A DNA stretch of 11,798 nt from Nitrospinae bacterium CG22_combo_CG10-13_8_21_14_all_47_10. GTDB lineage: Bacteria > Nitrospinota > Nitrospinia > Nitrospinales > VA-1. The notes beneath the pieces are model-generated. The model worked only from the letters and a program-made list of their open reading frames with translations, ran no database searches and was not told where the DNA came from. Location of the stretch: contig PCTK01000209.1 of assembly GCA_002786505.1 (NCBI GenBank), positions 5,041 through 16,838 on the forward strand, read 5' to 3'. Of the stretch, positions 1-6,232 are shown piece by piece. How positions within the stretch are numbered: position 1 is the first letter of the stretch; each line of letters begins with the position of its first letter. A program made the position numbers and the translations under genes.

Positions 1-86
1 GGTTTATTGGCGGATTCCCCACAGGTACAGAAAAACTTTTTGCCCGGGGTCTCATCTGTAAAAATAGGACTATTTTCGTAAGCCAT
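1..86 (-). CDS. CDGSH-type iron-sulfur domain protein, N-terminal fragment cut by the window edge
   Basis: Reading the minus strand from the ATG at 86-84 gives 28 intact codons plus two bases (CC, so the next residue is Pro whatever follows). The protein begins MAYENSPIFTDE and then has GKKFFCTCGESANKP. The C-x-C followed by a short polar stretch and N-K/Q-P is how CDGSH proteins begin their cluster-binding segment; the family continues with [YF]CDGSH, which would lie just beyond the left edge. Such proteins bind a 2Fe-2S cluster through three Cys and one His and are usually 60-100 residues long in bacteria. The start is supported by an AAAGGA ribosome-binding site at 93-98, six bases from the ATG. 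It is divergent from the epimerase gene at 188. The last Cys and the His cannot be seen, so the assignment rests on half of the motif. Confidence is moderate to good. Confidence 0.72.
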   Translation of the reverse strand, partial: MAYENSPIFTDETPGKKFFCTCGESANK

Positions 87-176
87 GAATGATCCTTTTA
101 TTCAGGTTGAAAAAAGTGAACGGTCGCAAATTTTTCAGACGTTGTCAATAAGTTTTCATTATTGAACCTGAGCACC

Positions 177-182
177 AAAGGG
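177..182 (+). promoter_or_regulatory. Ribosome-binding site of the epimerase-SRPBCC gene
   Basis: AAAGGG lies five bases before the ATG at 188. It supports that start, which also places the Rossmann glycine motif at the very N-terminus. Confidence 0.5.
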
Positions 183-187
183 TTCCC

Positions 188-1570
188 ATGAATGTATTAG
201 TCACAGGCGCCACTGGCCTGGTTGGAAGAAACCTGCTCTCTCTGCTTAAAGGAAATGGGCATGAAGTCATTGCATTGACCCGGAACCCGGATACCGCGGG
301 AGTGCGCCTGCCCATTGCCTGCCAGATAATCCATTGGGCTCCCCCTACCCACATTCCCGATTTACCCGAAAATATTGATGCCGTAATCCATTTATGCGGT
401 GAAGGGATTGCCAATGGACGTTGGACCCGCAAACGCAAACAGGAAATCTACGACTCCAGGGTTCTGTCCACGCGCAACTTACTCAACCTGTTCAGTAAAT
501 ATAGTTCCCCACCAAAAGTATGGATTTCGGCCTCGGCAATTGGTTATTACAAACACTCCAGTCACACGGCCTTGGAAGAAACTTCCCCACCGGACACCGG
601 TTTTCTGGCTAAAGTCTGCAAAGATTGGGAAACAGAAACTTTTAAAGCTACTGCGCTGGGAATTCGGACCTTGGCTTTCCGACTGGGAATCATTCTCGGG
701 CATGACGGGGGTGTCAGTGCTAAAATTCTACCCCCGTTTCGGATGGGACTGGGAGGCCCATTAGGACATGGAAATCAATGGATGAGTTGGATTCATGTCC
801 GGGACGTGGCAGGGCTCATTCTTGCGGCCCTGGAAAACCCCTCTTACCGTGGCCCCATAAACGCAGTCAGTCCCTATCCGGTAAAAAACCGGGAGTTCAC
901 CCGTATACTGGCGGGGCTATTAAAACGCCCTGCTTTATTGACCATCCCGGAGTTTGTGCTGAAACTTGTTTTCGGAGAAATGTCGCAACTGCTGTTGGCC
1001 AGCCAGAATGTTTCGGCCCAAAAGGCTGTCGGTTTGGGTTATAAATTTGTGTATCCAAAAATTAAAACCGCGCTAAAAGTCATTTGTGATCAGGCAGGTC
1101 ATAAACTGATCAACGAACAATGGGTACCACAATCTATTGACCAGGTTTTTGATTTTTTTTCCAACCCTAAAAATCTGGAAACGCTCACTCCCGGTTTCCT
1201 TCATTTCAAAATCGTAAAAACCTCTCATCCAAAAATTCAGGAAGGAACTGTTCTGGACTACCAGTTAAAATTGCATGGCATTACTCTACGCTGGCAATCA
1301 CGTATTACCGACTGTGTTCCCGGAAAACGGTTTTCGGACCTGCAAACCCGAGGGCCCTATGCTTTCTGGCATCACACCCATGAATTTTATGAAGCCAAAG
1401 GCGGAACAGTTATCCGCGACAATGTGGCTTACAAACTTCCAGGGTGGATTCCGGGGGATATTCTAGCTCATGCATATGTTAAAAAAGATCTTGAGAAGAT
1501 CTTCATGTTCAGAAGACAGCAAGTCGAAAAACTTTTTATTCAAGACCCTATAAGTCCGACAGACTGCTAA
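188..1570 (+). CDS. TIGR01777-family NAD-dependent epimerase fused to a C-terminal SRPBCC domain
   Basis: 460 residues, two fused parts. Residues 1-300 are an atypical extended SDR of the YfcH/TIGR01777 family: the dinucleotide-binding GATGLVG is at residues 7-13, the family motif GEGIANGRWT at 71-80, the SASAIGYY active-site segment at 114-121, and WIHVRD at 201-206. Residues about 249-297 match the DUF1731 tail typical of this family (IPEFVLKLVFGE, then SQNVSAQKAVGLGY). Residues about 306-450 form a second domain resembling SRPBCC/START-like ligand-binding folds (VFDFFSNPKNLETLTPGFLHF, then GPYAFWHHTHEF). The stand-alone YfcH protein is about 300 residues, so the extra 150 are a true extension in one uninterrupted frame. 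The substrate is unknown. SRPBCC domains bind hydrophobic ligands, so a lipid or polyketide-like substrate is possible, but that is inference. The last four bases overlap the convergent glycosyltransferase gene. Confidence 0.88.
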   Translation: MNVLVTGATGLVGRNLLSLLKGNGHEVIALTRNPDTAGVRLPIACQIIHWAPPTHIPDLPENIDAVIHLCGEGIANGRWTRKRKQEIYDSRVLSTRNLLNLFSKYSSPPKVWISASAIGYYKHSSHTALEETSPPDTGFLAKVCKDWETETFKATALGIRTLAFRLGIILGHDGGVSAKILPPFRMGLGGPLGHGNQWMSWIHVRDVAGLILAALENPSYRGPINAVSPYPVKNREFTRILAGLLKRPALLTIPEFVLKLVFGEMSQLLLASQNVSAQKAVGLGYKFVYPKIKTALKVICDQAGHKLINEQWVPQSIDQVFDFFSNPKNLETLTPGFLHFKIVKTSHPKIQEGTVLDYQLKLHGITLRWQSRITDCVPGKRFSDLQTRGPYAFWHHTHEFYEAKGGTVIRDNVAYKLPGWIPGDILAHAYVKKDLEKIFMFRRQQVEKLFIQDPISPTDC

Positions 1571-2604
1571 ATCCAACCCCGGACAAGCTTCCAGTAGGCA
1601 CTGAGTAGAGGACTCAAAATACAATCCATCAACGGATTCTTCATACCGCTCACCGCCAAAGCTCCCTGATATAAGCGTGAAATCTCTTTATCGCCCACTT
1701 TCCGGGAAGATCGTATTTGACGCCGTTTTCTGGCGATCTGCGTAAATTTCCCAAGAATCTCAAAATAACTTTTTAACTTGAGCCCAAACCAGCCGTGTAC
1801 CAGCGAATGAACAATCTGGGCCAGTTCGACAACAACCAGGGCCGGCAAGATCAGGATCAGGGTTTTGCATTCCATATTTTTCAAAAGAATATAGAGTCGG
1901 CTTTTCTCAGATCTGTAAAACTTTTGCACCCCTTTATTAAAATGATAGTGGTGATAGCAAACCGCCTTGGGCGTCACCATCAACTTCCACCCTCCCAGCC
2001 GGATTCTCCAGGATAAATCGTGGTCCTCATGATAAAGAAACAAGTCCTCATCAAACCCGCCTACCCGCGCATACACTTCCCGGCTGAACATGAAAATTCC
2101 GCCACAGGCAGTCTCGGTTAAAGTTAAATCTTTGTTATCCTGCTGACCCAGCAAGTTTGGATAGGCTATTCCTGTATAGTTCACCAAAACTCCAAACGAG
2201 TTGATCTCCGTTGCATTGTTCAGAGAGGGTTGCTGGGCATCCCGGTGATAAAGAATTTTGGGAATCGCCGCCCCGATTTCCTTGTCCGATTCCAGCAAAC
2301 CCACAAGGTTCCCAACGCAATCAGGCTCCACTTCCAAATCATTATTCAAAAATAGAAAATAGTCCCCTTCCGCTTTCACCAGTGCCCGGTTGACGGCTGA
2401 ACCAAACCCCAGATTCTCGCCATTTTCCAATAGATGCACGGATGGATAAAGTTCTTTCACCATCGCTTGCGAACCATCTTCCGAGCCATTATCGCTGACC
2501 CAGATTTCCAGGTCGGCATAATTTTGTTTCAATAGGGATTGGAGGCATTCGGACAGGACGTCCTTGCCGTTCCAGTTCACAACAATTGCAGAAACTTTTT
2601 TCAT
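1567..2604 (-). CDS. Family-2 glycosyltransferase (rhamnosyltransferase-like)
   Basis: 345 residues with a GT-A fold. The N-terminus SAIVVNWNG (5-13) is the nucleotide-sugar binding start of the family. SDNGSEDGS (37-45) and the metal-binding NNDLEV (87-92, a DxD equivalent) follow. The acceptor-side motif ACGGIFMFSREVY (166-178) and YHEDHDLSWR (191-200, probable base Asp/Glu) are intact. This layout is that of dTDP-rhamnosyl- and related transferases acting on the cytoplasmic face during O-antigen or capsule assembly. A hydrophobic stretch at about 247-272 followed by a basic tail suggests membrane association. It is the last gene of the minus-strand unit, 81 bases after the cupin gene, so it probably transfers the sugar made by that pair; the donor cannot be read from the sequence. 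No clear Shine-Dalgarno precedes the ATG. The stop overlaps the convergent epimerase stop by four bases, so no room exists for an intergenic terminator. Confidence 0.9.
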   Translation of the reverse strand: MKKVSAIVVNWNGKDVLSECLQSLLKQNYADLEIWVSDNGSEDGSQAMVKELYPSVHLLENGENLGFGSAVNRALVKAEGDYFLFLNNDLEVEPDCVGNLVGLLESDKEIGAAIPKILYHRDAQQPSLNNATEINSFGVLVNYTGIAYPNLLGQQDNKDLTLTETACGGIFMFSREVYARVGGFDEDLFLYHEDHDLSWRIRLGGWKLMVTPKAVCYHHYHFNKGVQKFYRSEKSRLYILLKNMECKTLILILPALVVVELAQIVHSLVHGWFGLKLKSYFEILGKFTQIARKRRQIRSSRKVGDKEISRLYQGALAVSGMKNPLMDCILSPLLSAYWKLVRGWI

Positions 2605-2632
2605 TAGAAAAGTCTGGGATCATCGAGAAACG

Positions 2633-2659
2633 AAGGTGAAAAAATCACAATTTCACCTT
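2633..2659 (-). other. Nine-base-pair inverted repeat between cupin and glycosyltransferase genes
   Basis: AAGGTGAAA at 2633-2641 and its exact complement TTTCACCTT at 2651-2659 flank a nine-base loop. In the minus-strand transcript this forms a hairpin 26 bases downstream of the cupin stop and 28 bases upstream of the glycosyltransferase start. No T-run follows on either strand, so it is not a standard intrinsic terminator. A role in transcript processing, attenuation, or as an operator is possible. Confidence 0.4.
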
Positions 2660-2685
2660 GGTAGAAGAATAGAAATCATTATGAA

Positions 2686-3090
2686 TCATTCCAAAATCTT
2701 TTCGTAATAAGTGTCGGGGTCTTCCGGGTCAAATTTTTCATTGGCATACACCAGCAAAACCATATCTCCCTCGCCAACATTTTTGATGGCATGAAGAATT
2801 CCGGGGTCTATCCTGATGGTCTTCAGGTCATTCACACCCATCATGATCTCGCGAACCTCTCCTGTCTCCCGATCTTTAAGTAATAATTGACCGGTTCCGG
2901 TCGGGACACAAAACCACTCCACCTTTCTGGTGTGATAATGGTTCCCCCTCACCTTTCCGGGATAGGCCACCGACACATGAAGTTGGCCAAATTCCTCGCA
3001 ACCTTCAGGTAATTTGCCGCCTAAAACTTCTATCAACCAGCCTCTCTCATCAGATTTTTTGTCCAGTTCCTGAACTTCATAATGCTTCAT
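2686..3090 (-). CDS. Cupin protein resembling the C-terminal domain of CapF (nucleotide-sugar epimerization)
   Basis: 134 residues, a single cupin barrel. GNHYHTRKVEWF (49-60) supplies H51, H53 and E58, and H100 in ILHAIKN completes the usual cupin metal site. The ending ANEKFDPEDPDTYYEKIL (116-133) and the GNHxH...K.E.F spacing closely resemble my recollection of the C-terminal cupin half of CapF/FnlB/WbjC. There the cupin carries out C3 epimerization of a UDP-4-keto-6-deoxy-HexNAc before the SDR half reduces C4. Here that half is a separate gene: its ATG overlaps the SDR stop as ATGA (3087-3090), implying translational coupling. A GGGAG site lies nine bases before the ATG. FdtA/WxcM-type sugar isomerases are an alternative, but the tail fits CapF better. 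The identification is from memory of the family, not an alignment. Confidence 0.82.
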   Translation of the reverse strand: MKHYEVQELDKKSDERGWLIEVLGGKLPEGCEEFGQLHVSVAYPGKVRGNHYHTRKVEWFCVPTGTGQLLLKDRETGEVREIMMGVNDLKTIRIDPGILHAIKNVGEGDMVLLVYANEKFDPEDPDTYYEKILE

Positions 3091-3941
3091 TTTATTTTTC
3101 TCCCGCAGAAATAGGACAGCGTCTGTTCAATCCCTTTTGACAAGGAAACCCGAGGCCGCCAGCCATACTTACTGGAAAACTTTGAAGAATCGCAACAATA
3201 AGAAACTTCCGGATTTTTCTTATCCGTTAAAAACTCTACCTCGTTTTTTTTATGGAGACTGCCAATCTGTTTCACGATTTTTTTTAAGGAAACCATCCGC
3301 CCCGAACTCACGTTAAATATTCCCCCCGAACCTGCCACAGATTTAAACCCGGCAAGCAGGAATGCCCGCACCACATCGTCAATATAAACAAAATCCCTGC
3401 ATTGTTGGCCGTCCCCGTTGATCACCAAAGGCAATCCCTGCATCGCTCTGGAACATAACGTTGCCACAACAGAATTATAATTCGGTCTGCATCCTGGCCC
3501 GTAAGCGTTGGACATCCTCAATGACACAAATGGAATTCCTGAAACCTTTATGAGGTTTTCCGCGGACTGTTTACTGATTCCATAAACCGTATCGGGGTAA
3601 GCTTTTCTGGTTTCACAAATGGGTGCCTTGCAATTCTTCCAGGAATAAACCTGCGCCGAAGACGCGAAGACGAGCCGGGCAGAAGACTTACCATCATTTA
3701 AAATGGCTTCCAGCAATCGCGAGGTGGCAATAATATTTCCATTTAGAATCTCCTCATTGGTGCCCCGATTGACCCCTCCCAAATGAAAAAAAAGATCGGT
3801 ATCCGCGACAAACCGTTTGAGATCCTGCTTTCCAGGAAGCCCCTTTTGACGTTGAAGAGTGACAACCGTCCCTCGCTTCTTTAACGCAGGCAGTAAATGC
3901 GTTCCTATAAAACCACTTGCCCCCGTTACACCAATACGCAT
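3087..3941 (-). CDS. Extended SDR nucleotide-sugar epimerase/reductase, CapF-like N-terminal half
   Basis: 284 residues from the ATG at 3941-3939. This start is chosen because MRIGVTG begins the Rossmann fold; an ATG 14 codons upstream (3983) would add a basic, non-conserved leader, and neither has a clear ribosome-binding site. GASGFIG (7-13) binds NAD(P), SSAQVYS (94-100) supplies the catalytic Ser region, and Y120-x3-K124 is the catalytic pair. HLGGVNR (53-59) and GCRPNYNSVVATLC (150-163) resemble the corresponding stretches of CapF, the UDP-linked 4-keto sugar reductase of L-FucNAc synthesis. GDGQQCRDFVYIDDV (176-190) is instead typical of general UDP-sugar 4-epimerases. It is the first gene of the unit and overlaps the cupin by four bases, so the two probably act as a complex. 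It is most likely a cytoplasmic C4-reductase or epimerase for a deoxy-amino sugar; the exact sugar is uncertain. Confidence 0.85.
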   Translation of the reverse strand: MRIGVTGASGFIGTHLLPALKKRGTVVTLQRQKGLPGKQDLKRFVADTDLFFHLGGVNRGTNEEILNGNIIATSRLLEAILNDGKSSARLVFASSAQVYSWKNCKAPICETRKAYPDTVYGISKQSAENLIKVSGIPFVSLRMSNAYGPGCRPNYNSVVATLCSRAMQGLPLVINGDGQQCRDFVYIDDVVRAFLLAGFKSVAGSGGIFNVSSGRMVSLKKIVKQIGSLHKKNEVEFLTDKKNPEVSYCCDSSKFSSKYGWRPRVSLSKGIEQTLSYFCGRKIK

Positions 3942-4177
3942 AGATTCTGAATTTTTGGTATTAAAGTTGCGCCTGCGTCCCATTGACAGGACAGTTCATC
4001 GCATTTTGGAGTCAAGCAAGAAAATAAAATGGCTTTATCAACCATAAATTGGCCAAACCCAGTATACCCTTATTTTTCTATAAAACCAGACGACCCTGAT
4101 TGAACTCAACCGGTCACTCTGATAACCTCTTTTCTATCACGTTTTTAACGGCATTTTTCTTCAGGAGCTAAAGGCCT
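3942..4177. other. Divergent intergenic region (236 bases) between the sugar unit and the lipocalin-like gene
   Basis: This holds the start regions of two divergent transcription units. A TATACT element on the minus strand (4066-4061) could be a -10 box for the sugar genes, but no convincing -35 sits 16-18 bases upstream. On the plus strand TTGAAC (4100-4105) and TAACCT (4123-4128) are 17 bases apart, a weak candidate for the lipocalin-like gene. The palindrome TTGGCCAA is at 4049-4056. No RNA gene or ORF of note is seen. Confidence 0.35.
4163..4167 (+). promoter_or_regulatory. Ribosome-binding site of the lipocalin-like gene
   Basis: AGGAG lies ten bases upstream of the ATG at 4178. It is slightly far, but it supports this start, which also gives a complete signal peptide. 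Confidence 0.5.
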
Positions 4178-5272
4178 ATGCGCCTTGTCATTATATTACT
4201 GGCCTTATTTTGCCTGCTACTTTCATCGGCCGGGGCAGAACCTTTCAAACAGGCACTTCCCGGATACTCTTACGAGTTCCCCCGCGATGATTTTTCGCAC
4301 GACGAGTTTCGCATAGAATGGTGGTATTACACTGGAAACCTGAAAGATGAAAAGGACCGTTTTTTCGGTTATCAACTCACTTTTTTCAGGATCGGACTCG
4401 AAGAACCCGTCAACAATCCCTCTTCCTGGAAGATCGACCATCTCTATTTTGCTCACATGACTGTCTCCGACATTAATGGCAAAAATTTTCATTTCTTCGA
4501 GCGTATCAACAGGAGAGGAATAAAAAATGCCGGTGCCGCGTCAAACCAACTGCATGTGTGGAATGAAGACTGGAGCCTGACCTCAGAAGATAATACCCAT
4601 CACCTGCAAGCAATTGAACAAGGTACGGGACTCGCCCTGAAACTGACTCCGATAAAAAATCGCGTCCTGCACGGCAAAGAAGGGATCAGCAAAAAAGGCA
4701 GTGGCTCCGGGAACGCCTCACATTATTTTTCTTTTCCGCGCATGGAAACCACCGGGCAGGTTTTCCTGAAAGGAGAATCTATCCCGGTCAAAGGAACCAG
4801 TTGGATGGATCACGAATTTTCCAGCAACCAATTGAACGACAACCTTGTGGGATGGGACTGGTTTTCCATAAAACTCAGCAACCAGACCGAGCTCATGCTT
4901 TACCAGTTGCGCGACAAAAACGGCGGCAAAGACCAGCATTCCAGCGGAACTTTAATATCACCCGATGGCAAGTCCCGGCACATCCTCAGTGAAGAGTTTT
5001 CCATCATCCCGAAAAAGTTCTGGATCAGTCCGCACACAAAAACCACTTATCCCGCCAGTTGGACACTTACCTTGACCGAAGGCATCCTGAATGTCACACC
5101 CGACTTTCAAGACCAGGAACTTTATAACCTGCGCTCCATCTCAGGTTCCTACTGGGAGGGAAGCGTTTCCATTAAAGGCACACTTCAAGGAAAACAAGTA
5201 TCGGGAAAAGGCTATGTCGAACTGGTCGGCTACGAAAAACCTCTCAAACAGGACGATGCCTTGAGGAAATGA
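4178..5272 (+). CDS. Exported lipocalin-like protein, COG5621 / CrtC (AttH-like) family
   Basis: 364 residues. Residues 1-20 are a signal peptide: an Arg at residue 2, a Leu/Ile-rich core and a probable cleavage at AGA|EP. No lipobox Cys follows, so a soluble periplasmic protein is expected. The mature part carries the family hallmarks in order: EWWYYTGNL (47-55), FAHMTVSD (91-98), GKEGISKKG (166-174), SWMDHEFSS (208-216), GWDWFSIKL (225-233), a DQEL segment (312-315), YWEGSVSIKG (325-334) and GKGYVELVGY (343-352). The fold is two lipocalin-like barrels, shared with carotenoid 1,2-hydratase. Members outside carotenoid pathways are annotated as predicted secreted hydrolases or lipid-binding proteins and often sit beside LolCDE/FtsX-type ABC exporters. 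Here the next gene is instead a phospholipid-type synthase 61 bases downstream, and no carotenoid gene is present, so carotenoid hydration is unlikely. The true activity is unknown. Confidence 0.87.
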   Translation: MRLVIILLALFCLLLSSAGAEPFKQALPGYSYEFPRDDFSHDEFRIEWWYYTGNLKDEKDRFFGYQLTFFRIGLEEPVNNPSSWKIDHLYFAHMTVSDINGKNFHFFERINRRGIKNAGAASNQLHVWNEDWSLTSEDNTHHLQAIEQGTGLALKLTPIKNRVLHGKEGISKKGSGSGNASHYFSFPRMETTGQVFLKGESIPVKGTSWMDHEFSSNQLNDNLVGWDWFSIKLSNQTELMLYQLRDKNGGKDQHSSGTLISPDGKSRHILSEEFSIIPKKFWISPHTKTTYPASWTLTLTEGILNVTPDFQDQELYNLRSISGSYWEGSVSIKGTLQGKQVSGKGYVELVGYEKPLKQDDALRK

Positions 5273-5291
5273 GCCCCTGCTATATTTCCTC

Positions 5292-5319
5292 CTACGGTAG
5301 TGGGCCTCACATGTATGTG
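5292..5319. repeat. Two adjacent short palindromes upstream of the CDP-alcohol phosphatidyltransferase gene
   Basis: CTAC-g-GTAG at 5292-5300 is followed by CACAT-gt-ATGTG at 5308-5319, ending 14 bases before the ATG at 5334. Each has four- or five-base arms. They could be operator half-sites, but with arms this short chance is a real possibility. Confidence 0.25.
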
Positions 5320-5333
5320 GTATTCTTCCTCCC

Positions 5334-6200
5334 ATGACTTTTGATATTGAAAAAATGAACAAGCTTCCAGCCGGGGAGCGGTTTTTTGATGTGAATGAAA
5401 TCTGGTATTTCATGAACCGCTGGGTTGTCCGCCTGTTGTATCCCACATCGGTGACACCCAACCAGATCACTTTCCTTTCCCTGGTTTTTGGTCTGGGCTC
5501 AGCCGGATTTTATGTTTCAGGAATTCCTGACGCCCTGCTGTGGGGGGCAATATTCCTTTATGGAAAAGTGTTTCTCGACAATGTCGATGGCAACCTTGCC
5601 CGGGTCCGAGGCACAACATCGCGGTTCGGCAGGTTTCTCGACTCGCTGGCTGATTTTCTCGTCACGGTTCTGGTTTATATTGCGGTAACCGCGCAGTTGG
5701 TTCGAACAACGGCCATGCCCGAGTACTGGGTTCTCGGACTACTGGGACTGGTAGCCTGTTTTCTGCAAAGCACCTTTTTTGTTTTTTATCTTGTCAACTA
5801 CACTTCCCGGGTGGGTTCCTATAAAAAAAACAGGGTGGATGAAAGCGTGACAGAAGAGGACAAGCGCAAAGTAGAAGAAGGCCGGGGAAACCCATGGGAC
5901 CTCAGACTGCAAATCCTGTTTGTCTGGGTTTATGGCTGGCAAGACAAAGCAATGGAAAAGTTAGATGCATTGTTCCGAAGCCTTGCGCGGGTTCCTGATA
6001 CGGATGCGGCCTGGTATTCCGACCGGAAGTTTCTCTCCTGGATCAGCCCTTTATGTTTATGCACCAATAACGTGATGCTGGTGATTTTTTCCCTGCTGGA
6101 TCAACTGGAATTATTTTTCATCCTGCTAGTTTCTTTTATGAACTTATACGGATTAGGTCTACTATTCTGGAAAGTCCTTCGCGGTCGGCCTCACGCCTAG
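5334..6200 (+). CDS. CDP-alcohol phosphatidyltransferase family membrane enzyme
   Basis: 288 residues. The complete family motif D-x2-DG-x2-AR-x8-G-x3-D-x3-D is present: D82, D85-G86, A89-R90, G99, D103 and D107. The four Asp bind the metal ions that position the CDP-alcohol donor. TPNQITFLSLVFGLGSAGFY (41-60) is the usual first transmembrane entry. Further hydrophobic segments lie at about 66-80, 108-125, 131-155, 243-257 and 258-280. A charged cytoplasmic stretch (about 160-235) separates the last pair and is longer than in compact members such as PgsA. Members join a CDP-linked lipid to an alcohol such as glycerol phosphate, inositol phosphate or serine; the acceptor cannot be told here. 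No Shine-Dalgarno precedes the ATG at 5334 (the preceding bases are pyrimidine-rich); the alternative ATG at 5355 is no better. It may be cotranscribed with the lipocalin-like gene, and a role in envelope lipids would fit both. Confidence 0.88.
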   Translation: MTFDIEKMNKLPAGERFFDVNEIWYFMNRWVVRLLYPTSVTPNQITFLSLVFGLGSAGFYVSGIPDALLWGAIFLYGKVFLDNVDGNLARVRGTTSRFGRFLDSLADFLVTVLVYIAVTAQLVRTTAMPEYWVLGLLGLVACFLQSTFFVFYLVNYTSRVGSYKKNRVDESVTEEDKRKVEEGRGNPWDLRLQILFVWVYGWQDKAMEKLDALFRSLARVPDTDAAWYSDRKFLSWISPLCLCTNNVMLVIFSLLDQLELFFILLVSFMNLYGLGLLFWKVLRGRPHA

Positions 6201-6216
6201 TGGTTGCAATTTGCCC

Positions 6217-6231
6217 CCGGCGGCTCGCCGG
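6217..6231. terminator. GC-rich hairpin between two convergent genes
   Basis: CCGGCG (6217-6222), loop GCT, CGCCGG (6226-6231): a six-pair all-GC stem in the 32-base gap between the phosphatidyltransferase stop (6198-6200) and the radical SAM stop (6233-6235). The position suits a two-way transcription end, but neither strand has a T-run after the stem, so its efficiency as an intrinsic terminator is doubtful. Confidence 0.35.
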
Positions 6232-6232
6232 T

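Noticed and set aside
143..148. Perfect TTGACA on the minus strand upstream of the CDGSH-type gene
   Set aside because: No -10-like hexamer occurs 16-18 bases downstream (the bases there read GACCGT), so it is not reported as a promoter.
778..1466. Open frames on both strands inside the epimerase-SRPBCC gene
   Set aside because: They are out of frame with a gene that has continuous family motifs and show no recognisable domain.
3942..3983. Longer start for the SDR gene at the ATG at 3983
   Set aside because: It would add 14 mostly polar and basic residues before the Rossmann motif, with no ribosome-binding site. The start at MRIGVTG fits the family better.
3983..3988. TTGACA on the plus strand upstream of the lipocalin-like gene
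   Set aside because: No AT-rich -10 box at the right spacing, and it lies almost 200 bases from the gene start.
4178..5272. Carotenoid 1,2-hydratase (CrtC) function for the lipocalin-like protein
   Set aside because: The fold is shared, but no carotenoid gene is nearby and the motifs fit the wider COG5621 secreted group.
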